From Streptomyces sp. I05A-00742 (lineage in GTDB: Bacteria > Actinomycetota > Actinomycetes > Streptomycetales > Streptomycetaceae): a stretch of 40,700 nt of DNA. The stretch lies in contig NZ_JABETO010000041.1 of the NCBI RefSeq assembly GCF_013055795.1, forward strand, positions 1 to 40,700. The letters run 5' to 3'. Position numbers and translations under genes: made by a program. The notes under the pieces were generated by a model, which saw nothing but the letters and a program-made list of their open reading frames with translations, was not told where the DNA came from and ran no database searches. How positions within the stretch are numbered: position 1 is the stretch's first letter; each line of letters starts with the position of its first letter. This document shows positions 31,476 to 38,774 of the stretch, in pieces.

Positions 31476-31666
31476 TCTTGCGGGGGGGCAAGCCCCCGTG
31501 CCCCCGAAACCGCGCTTCGCGCGGTCGTCCTCAAACGCCGGACGGGCTGACTTCAGCCCGTTGGGGGTGCCCCCTCTGGGGGAGTTTGAGGACGCGCACC
31601 GCAGGTGCGCTCGGGGGGGCGGGGGCGCAGCCCCTGCAAGAAACGGTGAAAGGGCGGGCCCGGGGC
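31476..31666. repeat. Composite palindromic intergenic element, copy C (variant)
   Basis: It lies between the convergent enoyl-CoA hydratase and tag genes. The hairpin ACCGCGC-TTC-GCGCGGT (31509-31525) and the left half of the central stem (31527-31548) are intact, but in the right half six bases (CCGGCG) are replaced by 23 bases around TGGGGGTGCCCCC (31561-31584), a small hairpin of its own. The right outer arm (31637-31666) is kept; the left outer arm is missing and replaced by a GGGGGC-AA-GCCCCC hairpin. Confidence 0.87.
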
Positions 31667-31676
31667 AAAACCCCCC

Positions 31677-32264
31677 TCACCCCCTCACATGGCACCCGGC
31701 CAAGTGATCATTCACCAGCCCACAAGCCTGCATCAACGCATAAGCCGTAGTCGGCCCCACAAACCGAAACCCCCGCCCCTTCAACTCCTTCGACAACGCC
31801 GTCGACTCCGCCGTAATCGCCGGCACCTCCGCCGCCGACCGCGGCACAGCCCGCGCCGACCCCTCGGGCGCGAAGGACCACACGAGCTCGGTGAGCTCAC
31901 CGGGAGCCCAAGCGGCGGCGACCCTCGCGTTGGAGAGGGCGGCGGCGATCTTCGCCCGGTTGCGGATGATGCCGGGATCGGCGAGAAGACGGGCGGCGTC
32001 ATCGTCCGTGAAGGCGGCGACCTTCTCGATGGAGAAGCCGGCGAAGGCGGCGCGGAAGCCCTCGCGGCGGCGGAGGATGGTGATCCAGGAGAGGCCGGAC
32101 TGGAAGGCTTCGAGGCATATGCGCTCGAAGAGGGCGTCGTCGCCGCGCACGGGGACGCCCCATTCGGTGTCGTGGTAGAGCCGGTAGTCGGCCATCGACT
32201 CCGCTTCCAGGCCCCATGGGCAGCGCGGCAGCCCGTCCGGTCCCAGGACCACTCCGTCACTCAT
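31677..32264 (-). CDS. tag: DNA-3-methyladenine glycosylase I
   Basis: 195 residues from ATG 32264, overlapping the stop of the upstream gene by 8 bases; GAAGGGA lies upstream. Strong family features: RCPWG, YHDTEWGVPVRGDDALFE, GLSWITILRRREGFR, DPGIIRNRAKI, FRFVGPTTAYALMQACGLVNDH and a Cys/His end (HLAGCH) that completes the zinc site with the N-terminal Cys and His. Tag removes 3-methyladenine from alkylated DNA in base-excision repair. The position next to a DivIVA-like gene and folP2 parallels M. tuberculosis tagA (Rv1210). Confidence 0.95.
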   Translation of the reverse strand: MSDGVVLGPDGLPRCPWGLEAESMADYRLYHDTEWGVPVRGDDALFERICLEAFQSGLSWITILRRREGFRAAFAGFSIEKVAAFTDDDAARLLADPGIIRNRAKIAAALSNARVAAAWAPGELTELVWSFAPEGSARAVPRSAAEVPAITAESTALSKELKGRGFRFVGPTTAYALMQACGLVNDHLAGCHVRG

Positions 32265-32637
32265 GACTGTTCCCTTCGTCCTCGGCCGACGACGGCGACG
32301 GCGGCGCGTCCCGCGGACCGTCCGGGCGGACGGTCGCGGCCTCGGCGCGGGCGCCGGCGAGGGCGGCTTCCAGTTCGGCGATGCGGGCGTCGCGTTCGGC
32401 GAGCTCGGCGGCGAGCCGGTCGAGGACATCGTCGGCGTCGGCCATGCGGTAGCCGCGGAGGGCGACCGGCAGCCGCAGACCGTCGATGTCGGACCGGGCC
32501 AGCGGGCGGCCGGGGGGCAGCGACCAGGCGGTCCGGTCCGGCTCCGCCTCGGGCAGCACGCCGTCGCGGCCGCTCAGCACGGCGAGCGTGACCGCGGCGA
32601 CCACCACGACCAACGCGAAGAGCAGGAACCAGAACAC
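32257..32637 (-). CDS. DivIVA-domain-like single-pass membrane protein
   Basis: 126 residues from GTG 32637 (VFWFLLFALVVVVAAVTLAV), with GGGGAG 6 bases upstream; ATG 32643 and ATG 32703 are alternatives, the latter adding a basic 20-residue start. A single membrane helix (1-20) is followed by LPVALRGYRMADADDVLDRLAAELAERDARIAELEAAL (about 76-113), the GYR motif plus coiled coil typical of DivIVA-type domains, and an acidic tail. Such proteins mark curved or polar membranes, but a role in growth or division here is only inferred. The 8-base overlap with tag implies cotranscription. Confidence 0.85.
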   Translation of the reverse strand: MFWFLLFALVVVVAAVTLAVLSGRDGVLPEAEPDRTAWSLPPGRPLARSDIDGLRLPVALRGYRMADADDVLDRLAAELAERDARIAELEAALAGARAEAATVRPDGPRDAPPSPSSAEDEGNSHE

Positions 32638-32755
32638 GACCATCTCCCCGGAGTGCCGGCGGACGGATTCCGTCAGTCGATCCGTCCTCCCCGATCGTGC
32701 CATGACCCACCGACGGTTAAGGTCGCTGGCGGACCACGGAGAGGGAGTGCGGGAA

Positions 32756-33616
32756 ATGCTGCGGCTGGGACGACGCGAGTTCGACGCTCACGAGCCGGTG
32801 ATCATGGCGATCGTGAACCGGACGCCGGACTCGTTCTACGACCGGGGCGCCACCTTCCAGGACGAGCCCGCGCTGGCCCGGGTGGAGCAGGCCGTGGCGG
32901 AGGGCGCCGCGATCATCGACATCGGCGGGGTGAAGGCGGGCCCCGGCGAGGAGGTGACGGCCGAGGAGGAGGTCCGGCGGACCGCCGGCTTCGTCGCCGA
33001 GGTGCGCCGCCGCCACCCGGACGTCGTCATCAGCGTGGACACCTGGCGGCACGAGGTCGGCGAGGTGGTCTGCGAGGCCGGGGCGGACCTGCTCAACGAC
33101 GCGTGGGGCGGGGTCGACCCCCGGCTGGCCGAGGTGGCCGCCCGGCACGGCGCCGGCCTGGTGTGCACCCACGCGGGCGGCGTCGAGCCGCGCACCCGTC
33201 CGCACCGGACGGAGTACGACGATGTGATGGCGGACATCCTGCGGGTCACGGTGGGCCTGGCCGAACGCGCCGTCGCCCTCGGGGTGCGGCGCGACGGCAT
33301 CATGATCGACCCGGGCCACGACTTCGGGAAGAACACACGGCACTCGCTGGAGGCGACGCGGCGCCTGGGCGAGATGACGGAGACCGGGTGGCCGGTGCTG
33401 GTCTCGCTGTCGAACAAGGACTTCGTGGGCGAGACGCTGGACCGTCCGGTCAAGGAGCGGGTGATCGGGACGCTCGCGACGACCGCGGTGTCGGCGTGGC
33501 TGGGGGCCCGGGTGTACCGGGTGCACGAGGTGGCCGAGACGAAGCAGGTGCTGGACATGGTGGCGTCCATCGCGGGCCACCGGGAGCCGGCGGTGGCGCG
33601 GCGGGGGCTGGCGTAG
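32756..33616 (+). CDS. FolP2-type dihydropteroate synthase-like protein
   Basis: 286 residues from ATG 32756 (MLRLGRREFDAHEP), with GAGGG 10 bases upstream; GTG 32747 would add three residues. A TIM-barrel of the pterin-binding family: IVNRTPDSFYD (20-30), DIGG (55-58), SVDTWR, NDAWGG and DPGHDFGKN. Compared with canonical FolP, the ESTRPG part after DIGG is VKAGPGEE and the substrate loop reads LSNKDFVGE, as in the mycobacterial FolP2 (Rv1207) group, which was reported to lack dihydropteroate synthase activity. Therefore a folate role is doubtful and the true reaction unknown. It is divergent from the DivIVA-like gene with a ~50-120 base spacer. Confidence 0.88.
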   Translation: MLRLGRREFDAHEPVIMAIVNRTPDSFYDRGATFQDEPALARVEQAVAEGAAIIDIGGVKAGPGEEVTAEEEVRRTAGFVAEVRRRHPDVVISVDTWRHEVGEVVCEAGADLLNDAWGGVDPRLAEVAARHGAGLVCTHAGGVEPRTRPHRTEYDDVMADILRVTVGLAERAVALGVRRDGIMIDPGHDFGKNTRHSLEATRRLGEMTETGWPVLVSLSNKDFVGETLDRPVKERVIGTLATTAVSAWLGARVYRVHEVAETKQVLDMVASIAGHREPAVARRGLA

Positions 33617-33630
33617 AAAACGCAGGAAAG

Positions 33631-33673
33631 GGGCGCCGGACGGTCCGGGGACCCGGCCCGTCCGGCGGGCGCC
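33631..33673. terminator. Bidirectional terminator between folP2-type and LOG genes
   Basis: GCCGGACGG (33635-33643) pairs with CCGTCCGGC (33658-33666), extended by GGGC/GCC flanks with a bulge. Confidence 0.65.
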
Positions 33674-34423
33674 TCAGGGCCCGGCCTCCTTGGTCACCAG
33701 CGTGATGGCCTCTTCCACGTCGTCCGTCACATGGAACAGCTGGAGGTCGTGCGCCCCCACCTTGCCCTCGGCGACGAGCGTCTCCTCGATCCACCGCACC
33801 AGGCCCCGCCAGTAGTCCGACCCGAAGAGCACGATCGGGAACCGTGTCACCTTCTTCGTCTGCACCAGGGTGAGCGCCTCGAACAGCTCGTCCAGCGTCC
33901 CCAGTCCGCCCGGCAGCACCACGAAGCCGCTCGCGTACTTGACGAACATCGTCTTGCGGACGAAGAAATAGCGGAAATCGACACCGAGGTTCACATAGGG
34001 GTTGATGCCCTGTTCGAAGGGCAGCTCGATGCCGAGGCCGACCGAGACGCCGCCCGCCTCCATCGCACCCTTGTTCGCCGCCTCCATCGCGCCGGGCCCG
34101 CCGCCGGTGATGACGGCGAAGCCCGCCTCGACCAGGCCCCGGCCGATGGCCGTCGCGGCCGCGTACTCCGGGGAGCCGAGCGGGGTCCGGGCGGAGCCGA
34201 ACACGCTGATGGCCGGGGGGAGTTCGGCCAGGGCACCGAAGCCCTCGACGAACTCCGACTGGATGCGCAGCACCCGGAACGGATCCTCGTGCACCCAGTC
34301 CGCGGTCCCCCGGGTGTCCAGCAGGTGCTGGTCCGTGGTGCCCTGCTGCATCTGGCCGTGGCGTCGCAGCACCGGCCCCCGGCGCTGCTCCCGTCCTGTG
34401 CGCGCCCCGTCGGAATTGACCAT
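33674..34423 (-). CDS. LOG family (TIGR00730) Rossmann-fold protein
   Basis: 249 residues from ATG 34423, with GGAGGGAG about 8 bases upstream. The hallmark motif PGGLGTLDE (171-179) and GGGPGAMEAAN (107-117) define the cytokinin-riboside monophosphate phosphoribohydrolase (LOG) family, formerly called lysine decarboxylase-like. Members hydrolyse N6-modified AMP, or AMP/IMP-type nucleotides, to base and ribose 5-phosphate. The first ~45 residues (Arg/Gln-rich) extend beyond the core. The same gene lies next to dapE in M. tuberculosis (Rv1205, Rv1202), and that actinobacterial LOG protein was reported to make cytokinins. Confidence 0.92.
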   Translation of the reverse strand: MVNSDGARTGREQRRGPVLRRHGQMQQGTTDQHLLDTRGTADWVHEDPFRVLRIQSEFVEGFGALAELPPAISVFGSARTPLGSPEYAAATAIGRGLVEAGFAVITGGGPGAMEAANKGAMEAGGVSVGLGIELPFEQGINPYVNLGVDFRYFFVRKTMFVKYASGFVVLPGGLGTLDELFEALTLVQTKKVTRFPIVLFGSDYWRGLVRWIEETLVAEGKVGAHDLQLFHVTDDVEEAITLVTKEAGP

Positions 34424-34502
34424 TCCGTGCTCCCTCCGCTGCGGTTGGTGCAGTTCAGCGTAGGCCCACCGGGCGCGGAGCGACGTCCCCGGGCGGGGGG
34501 AT

Positions 34503-35582
34503 TCAGGCCGTCAGCCAGGTCCGCAGCCGCTCCTCGCAGTGCAGGACGCGTGCCACGGCCACGTGCTCGTCCCGCTTGTGCGCGTACAGGGGGTCGCCGG
34601 GTCCGTAGTTCACCGCGGGCACCCCGAGGGCGGAGAACCGGGAGACGTCCGTCCAGCCGAACTTGGGCTTCGCGCTGCCGCCGACCGCCGCCATGAAGGC
34701 CGCCGCGGCCGGGTGCGAGAGGCCGGGCAGGGCGCCGCCCGAATGGTCGTCGACGATCAGCTCGGCGACGCCGCAGCCCTCGAACACCTCGCGCACATGC
34801 GCGAGCGCCTCCTCCTCCGTGCGGTCCGGCGCGTAGCGGAAGTTCACCGTCACGGCGCACTCGTCGGGCAGCACGTTGTTGGCCACCCCGCCGCCGATGC
34901 GTACGGCGTTCAGCCCCTCGTGGTACTCCAGCCCGTCGATGACCGGCCGGCGGGGCTCGTAGGAGGCCAGCCGGGCCAGGATCGGCGCGGCGGCGTGGAT
35001 GGCGTTGCTGCCCATCCAGCTCCGCGCGGAGTGGGCGCGCTCGCCCTCGGTGCGCAGGATCACCCGCAGCGTGCCCTGGCAACCGCCCTCGACCTGGGCG
35101 TCGGAGGGTTCGAGGAGGACCGCGAAGTCGCCCGCCAGCCAGTCGGGGTGGGCCTCGGCGATGTGCCCGAGGCCGTTGAGGTGGGCGGAGACCTCCTCGT
35201 TGTCGTAGAAGACGAAGGTCAGGTCGCGGTTGGGCGCGGGGACGGTCGCGGCGATGCGCAGCTGGACGGCGACGCCGGACTTCATGTCGCTGGTGCCGCA
35301 GCCCCACAGCACGCCGTCGTCGTCCAGGCGCGAGGGGACGTTGTCGGCGATGGGCACGGTGTCGATGTGCCCGGCGAGGATCACGCGCTCGGCCCTGCCG
35401 AGCCGGGTGCGGGCGACGACGTTGTTGCCGTGCCGGTCGACCGTCAGGTGCGGGACTCCGCGCAGGGCGTGCTCGATGGCGTCGGCGAGCGGCCGTTCCT
35501 CACCGCTGACCGACGGGAAGTCGACGAGCCGCGCGGTGAGGGCGGCGGCGTCGAGGGACAGGTCGAGTGCGGCATGCTCCAT
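34503..35582 (-). CDS. dapE: Succinyl-diaminopimelate desuccinylase
   Basis: 359 residues from ATG 35582 (MEHAALDLSLDAAALTARLVDFPSVSGEE). An M20 metallopeptidase-family enzyme with metal/catalytic residues His72 and Asp74 (GHIDTVP), Asp99 (GTSDMKSG), and Glu129-Glu130 (YDNEEV); a final His lies in LYAHKRDEHV. Length and motifs fit actinobacterial DapE, which cleaves N-succinyl-LL-diaminopimelate to LL-diaminopimelate and succinate for lysine and peptidoglycan synthesis. TAGAGT lies 7 bases before the ATG with no Shine-Dalgarno, suggesting a leaderless transcript. dapC lies 2 kb away; dapD is not in the window. Confidence 0.93.
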   Translation of the reverse strand: MEHAALDLSLDAAALTARLVDFPSVSGEERPLADAIEHALRGVPHLTVDRHGNNVVARTRLGRAERVILAGHIDTVPIADNVPSRLDDDGVLWGCGTSDMKSGVAVQLRIAATVPAPNRDLTFVFYDNEEVSAHLNGLGHIAEAHPDWLAGDFAVLLEPSDAQVEGGCQGTLRVILRTEGERAHSARSWMGSNAIHAAAPILARLASYEPRRPVIDGLEYHEGLNAVRIGGGVANNVLPDECAVTVNFRYAPDRTEEEALAHVREVFEGCGVAELIVDDHSGGALPGLSHPAAAAFMAAVGGSAKPKFGWTDVSRFSALGVPAVNYGPGDPLYAHKRDEHVAVARVLHCEERLRTWLTA

Positions 35583-35589
35583 ACAGGCG

Positions 35590-35595
35590 ACTCTA
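35590..35595 (-). promoter_or_regulatory. Putative -10 box of a leaderless dapE transcript
   Basis: TAGAGT on the minus strand, 7 bases before ATG 35582. Confidence 0.45.
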
Positions 35596-35679
35596 ACCCG
35601 TGTCCGGCGCCGGGGACCGGCCCGAACCGGCCCCGGGCACACGCCCCGGACGAAGCGGCTCGTCGCACGGTCCGTCAAG

Positions 35680-35685
35680 TAACGT
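35680..35685 (+). promoter_or_regulatory. Putative -10 box of a leaderless transcript
   Basis: TAACGT, 7 bases before ATG 35693. It is divergent from the dapE box; the two start codons are 110 bases apart. Confidence 0.42.
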
Positions 35686-35692
35686 GGGCCGC

Positions 35693-36610
35693 ATGCCCCC
35701 GATCTTCGCTGTCCGACGCGGACGACTGCTGCGCGCCGGGACCGCCTGCGGAGTGCTGCTGGCGCTGGCCGGCTACCTGGTGGCGCACTACCTGACGGCC
35801 GGTCCGGGCGCGCCGCGCTGCATCGTGCGCGCGGACGGGGAGTCGTACTCGCTCGCCCCCGAGCAGGCGGTGAACGCCGCGGCCATCACCGCCGTGGGCA
35901 CCTCGCGCGGGCTGCCGGAGCGGGCCGTGACGATCGCCCTGGCCACCGCGATGCAGGAGTCGGGGCTGCGCAACATCCACCACGGCGACCGGGATTCGCA
36001 GGGCCTCTTCCAGCAGCGGCCGACGCAGGGCTGGGGCACGGCCCGGCAGATCACCGATCCGGTCTACGCGGCGGACGCGTTCTACACGCACCTGGTCCAG
36101 GTGCCGGGCTATTCGCGGCTGCCGCTGACGGTGGCGGCGCAGCGGGTGCAGCGCAGCGGCTTCCCCCAGGCGTACGCGAAGCACGAGCCGGGCGCGTCGC
36201 TGCTCGCGGCGGCGCTGACCGGCCGCACCCCGGCCACGTTCAGCTGTGCGACCAGCCCGAGCGACGGGAAGCCGGGCGACCCGGCGGCGGTCCGGGCGAA
36301 GCTGCGGCGGGACTTCGGCGCGTCGGCGCTGCCGGCCGCGGAGGCCGCCGGGCGGCAGGGGGCCGCCGCTCCCCGCACGGTGACCGTCCCGGCCCGGCCG
36401 GTACGGACCACGGCGGTGGACGACGGGCCGCGGCGGCGCGGCTGGGAGCTGGCGTCCTGGGCGGTGGCGCACGCGGCCGAGCTGCGCATCACGCGGGTGT
36501 CCTTCGACGGGCGGGTGTGGACCGCGGACGAGTCCCGGGCGGGCTGGCGGCACGACACGGGCCGGACGGGCGAGGGCCCGGCCGCCGTCCGCATCACGAC
36601 CGCTCAGTAG
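35693..36610 (+). CDS. Membrane-anchored lysozyme-fold (transglycosylase-like) protein
   Basis: 305 residues from ATG 35693. Basic start, then one membrane helix (14-31). The outer part has YSLAPEQAVNAAAITAVGTSRGLPERAVTIALATAMQESGLRN with candidate catalytic Glu89, then GDRDSQGLFQQRPTQGWGT and DPVYAADAFYTHL, the pattern of lysozyme-like/lytic transglycosylase domains. Similar Streptomyces proteins are often labelled heavy metal transporter, which the sequence does not support. The C-terminal half (about 215-305) is Ala/Pro/Arg-rich and then a small domain (RITRVSFDGRVWTADESRAGWR). It is probably involved in peptidoglycan remodelling; activity is inferred. Confidence 0.8.
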   Translation: MPPIFAVRRGRLLRAGTACGVLLALAGYLVAHYLTAGPGAPRCIVRADGESYSLAPEQAVNAAAITAVGTSRGLPERAVTIALATAMQESGLRNIHHGDRDSQGLFQQRPTQGWGTARQITDPVYAADAFYTHLVQVPGYSRLPLTVAAQRVQRSGFPQAYAKHEPGASLLAAALTGRTPATFSCATSPSDGKPGDPAAVRAKLRRDFGASALPAAEAAGRQGAAAPRTVTVPARPVRTTAVDDGPRRRGWELASWAVAHAAELRITRVSFDGRVWTADESRAGWRHDTGRTGEGPAAVRITTAQ

Positions 36611-36650
36611 CACGACCTCTCAGTAGTACGACCGCTCAGTAGTACGACCG
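36603..36650. repeat. 16-bp tandem repeat across a stop codon
   Basis: Three units of CTCAGTAGTACGACCG at 36603, 36619 and 36635 (the first with two differences), with a partial ACGACCG just upstream. The TAG stop of the lysozyme-fold gene lies in the first unit. Confidence 0.88.
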
Positions 36651-36960
36651 TGCCCCCGCCGGGGGCATCCGCCGGAACGGAAGGTTGCCGTGCCGGACAC
36701 CGGGGTACACGCGGTGGCCGCATCCGGCGAAATCCGGTCGCGCCGCTGGTGAACAAAGGATGGTCGGCTTTTTACACACCCCGGCGGACCGACTGGTTTG
36801 CCCGATTGTTCATAGAACTGATTATGCGACGCATTACCAACTCTTTACTCAAGGCCACCGCAACCTTCGGAGGGCTCGGGCGGTAGTCACTGCGTCCGCA
36901 CGCCGGACAGCGAACGACAGCAGTTCCACCCGTCGAAGTCACACCCGTCGAAGGAGCAAC
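36651..36960. other. Intergenic region before the small secreted protein
   Basis: About 310 bases, AT-rich from 36770 to 36870. It probably holds the promoter of the secreted-protein gene. It contains a 20-codon frame (ATG 36824, TAG 36886) reading MRRITNSLLKATATFGGLGR with a TTA leucine codon, which in Streptomyces depends on the rare bldA tRNA; no ribosome site precedes it, so it is weak. A GGAGGG lies at 36870-36875. Confidence 0.4.
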
Positions 36961-37413
36961 ATGTCCCTCCCCCTCACGCGTCGGATCGCCCAGGCCGCCC
37001 TGCTCGTCGCGGCGGCCGCCGCCCCCGCCGTCGGCGCGGCCGGCACGGCGAGCGCGGACGCCCTCAAGGCCCCCGACCTGGGCACGCTGAGCGCGGTGGA
37101 CGGCGCGCAGCTGGGCAACCACGTCGACTCGGTCTCCCGCCAGGCCGGTGCGGTGACGACGGACGCCGGGAACAAGGTCGTGCGCACCGCCCTGCCCGCC
37201 GCCGGCAAGGCGCTCGGCACCGCCGGCACGACCGGCAAGTCCACCCTCCAGAGCGGCCAGAGGACCACGGGCCAGCTGGCGGGCTCCGCCGGTTCGGCGG
37301 TCGGCGGCGCCGCGAAGACCGTGACCAAGGGTGGCGCGGCCGGCAAGGGCCTGCCCACCGACGGTCTGGCCGGCGGCAACGTCACCAAGACCCTGCCCTC
37401 CCTGGGCGGCTGA
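36961..37413 (+). CDS. Small secreted Ala/Gly/Thr-rich protein
   Basis: 150 residues from ATG 36961, with GAAGGAG 6 bases upstream. A Sec-type signal peptide is clear: basic SLPLTRR, hydrophobic Ala/Val core, and AXA-like cleavage sites near GTASADA (about 31-33). The mature chain is low in aromatic residues and rich in Gly, Ala, Thr and Lys (KTVTKGGAAGKGLPTDG), without Cys. I have seen such Streptomyces proteins labelled ATP-binding protein, but no nucleotide-binding motif is visible. It may be a cell-surface or matrix-like protein; unknown function. Confidence 0.75.
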   Translation: MSLPLTRRIAQAALLVAAAAAPAVGAAGTASADALKAPDLGTLSAVDGAQLGNHVDSVSRQAGAVTTDAGNKVVRTALPAAGKALGTAGTTGKSTLQSGQRTTGQLAGSAGSAVGGAAKTVTKGGAAGKGLPTDGLAGGNVTKTLPSLGG

Positions 37414-37495
37414 ACCGGCACACGCCGAACTCGTCGGACCTGCCGCACCCGCCGGAACCGCGGGACGGCAGCCGACCGCACCGACCGCGGACGCG

Positions 37496-37540
37496 GTACG
37501 CGCAGGGCCCGGGACATCCCCTCCCGGGCCCTGCGCGTAC
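37496..37540. terminator. Bidirectional terminator
   Basis: A perfect 19-bp stem (37496-37514 with 37522-37540) with a 7-base loop, between the convergent secreted-protein and dapC genes. Confidence 0.88.
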
Positions 37541-37565
37541 GTGTGCCCGCCGCCGGGGCGTACGG

Positions 37566-38663
37566 TCAGTCGGCCAGGCGGCGGACGGCCGCCTCCACCC
37601 GCTCGTCGGTGGCGGTGAACGCGATCCGTACGAAGCGCTCGCCCGCCGCGCCGTAGAAGTCCCCCGGCGCGACGAGGATGCCCCGCTCGGACAGCGCCCC
37701 GACGGTGTCCCAGCACGGCTCGTCCCGCGTGGCCCACAGGTACAGCGACGCCTCGCTGTGCTCGATCCGGAACCCGGCGCCCTCGAAGGCGGCCCGCAGG
37801 GCGGCCCGGCGGCGGGCGTAGCGGGCGCGCTGCTCGGTGACGTGCGCGGTGTCGCCGAGGGCGGCCACGGTGGCGGCCTGCACGGGCGCGGCGACCATCA
37901 TGCCGCCGTGCTTGCGGATCTGGAGCAGCTCGCCGAGGACGGCCGCGTCACCGGCGAGGAAGGCGGCCCGGTAGCCGGCCAGGTTAGAGCGCTTGGAGAG
38001 CGAGTGGACGGCGACGATCCCCTCGTACGAGCCGCCGCAGACGTCCGGGTGCAGGACCGAGACCGGCTCGGTCTCCCAGCCCAGCTCCAGGTAGCACTCG
38101 TCGCTGAACAGCAGGACGTCGTGCTCGCGGGCCCAGGCGACCGTCCGCCGCAGCTCCTCCGCCGACAGGACGCGGCCGGTGGGGTTGGAGGGAGAGTTCA
38201 GCCAGAGCAGCTTGAGGCCGGCCGGGTCGAGCTCGGTGGGGTCGTCGTAGACGACCGGCTCGGCGCCCGCCAGCCGTGCGCCGACCTCGTACGTCGGGTA
38301 GGCGAGCCGCGGGTACGCGACCTTGTCGCCGGCCCCCAGGCCGAGCTGGGTGGGCAGCCAGGCGACCAGCTCCTTGGAGCCGACGACCGGCAGCACATTG
38401 GTGTGCGCCAGACCCTTGGCCCCCAGCCGGCGCTCCGCCCAGCCGGTGAGCGCGTCGCGCAGCGCGGCCGTCCCCCAGACCGTCGGATAGCCGGGGCTGT
38501 CGGCCGCGTCGGCCAGCGCCTGCCGGACCACCGCGGGTACCGGGTCGACCGGGGTACCCACCGAGAGGTCCACGATGCCGTCGGGGTGGGCGGCGGCCGT
38601 GGCCTTGTAGGGCTCCAGGCGGTCCCAGGGGAAAACGGGGAGTCGGGAGGAGACTGCGCTCAC
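37566..38663 (-). CDS. dapC: Succinyldiaminopimelate transaminase
   Basis: 365 residues from GTG 38663 (VSAVSSRLPVFPWDRLEPYK). A class I/II aminotransferase with the PLP lysine in HSLSKRSNLAGYR, LWLNSPSNPTGRVLS before it, and FSDECYLELGW. The N-terminal FPWDRLEPYKATAAAHPDGIVDLSVGTPVDPVP is typical of the actinobacterial DapC group (M. tuberculosis Rv1178 equivalent). It converts N-succinyl-2-amino-6-ketopimelate with glutamate to N-succinyl-LL-diaminopimelate, the step before dapE. It lies downstream of the ferredoxin gene but a hairpin separates them; a weak GAGAGCGAG precedes the GTG. Confidence 0.92.
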   Translation of the reverse strand: MSAVSSRLPVFPWDRLEPYKATAAAHPDGIVDLSVGTPVDPVPAVVRQALADAADSPGYPTVWGTAALRDALTGWAERRLGAKGLAHTNVLPVVGSKELVAWLPTQLGLGAGDKVAYPRLAYPTYEVGARLAGAEPVVYDDPTELDPAGLKLLWLNSPSNPTGRVLSAEELRRTVAWAREHDVLLFSDECYLELGWETEPVSVLHPDVCGGSYEGIVAVHSLSKRSNLAGYRAAFLAGDAAVLGELLQIRKHGGMMVAAPVQAATVAALGDTAHVTEQRARYARRRAALRAAFEGAGFRIEHSEASLYLWATRDEPCWDTVGALSERGILVAPGDFYGAAGERFVRIAFTATDERVEAAVRRLAD

Positions 38664-38718
38664 GCTTGGCTGCTCGCTCTCTTGCGCTACGGGTGATCCG
38701 GGGGGTCGGGGAATGCCG

Positions 38719-38750
38719 CGGCCCCGTACGGCGGCGGGGCTGTACGGGGC
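38719..38750 (-). terminator. Hairpin between fdxA and dapC
   Basis: GGCCCCGTAC (38719-38728) pairs with GTACGGGGCC (38741-38750), 12-base loop. It may end the ferredoxin transcript or attenuate read-through into dapC. Confidence 0.6.
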
Positions 38751-38774
38751 CGGGGTGCGGTGCCTAGGGGCAGC

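Noticed and set aside
32638..32703. Longer start (ATG 32703) for the DivIVA-like protein
   Set aside because: Only a weak GGTGGG lies 3 bases before it, whereas GTG 32637 has GGGGAG at good spacing and begins directly at the membrane helix. Not excluded.
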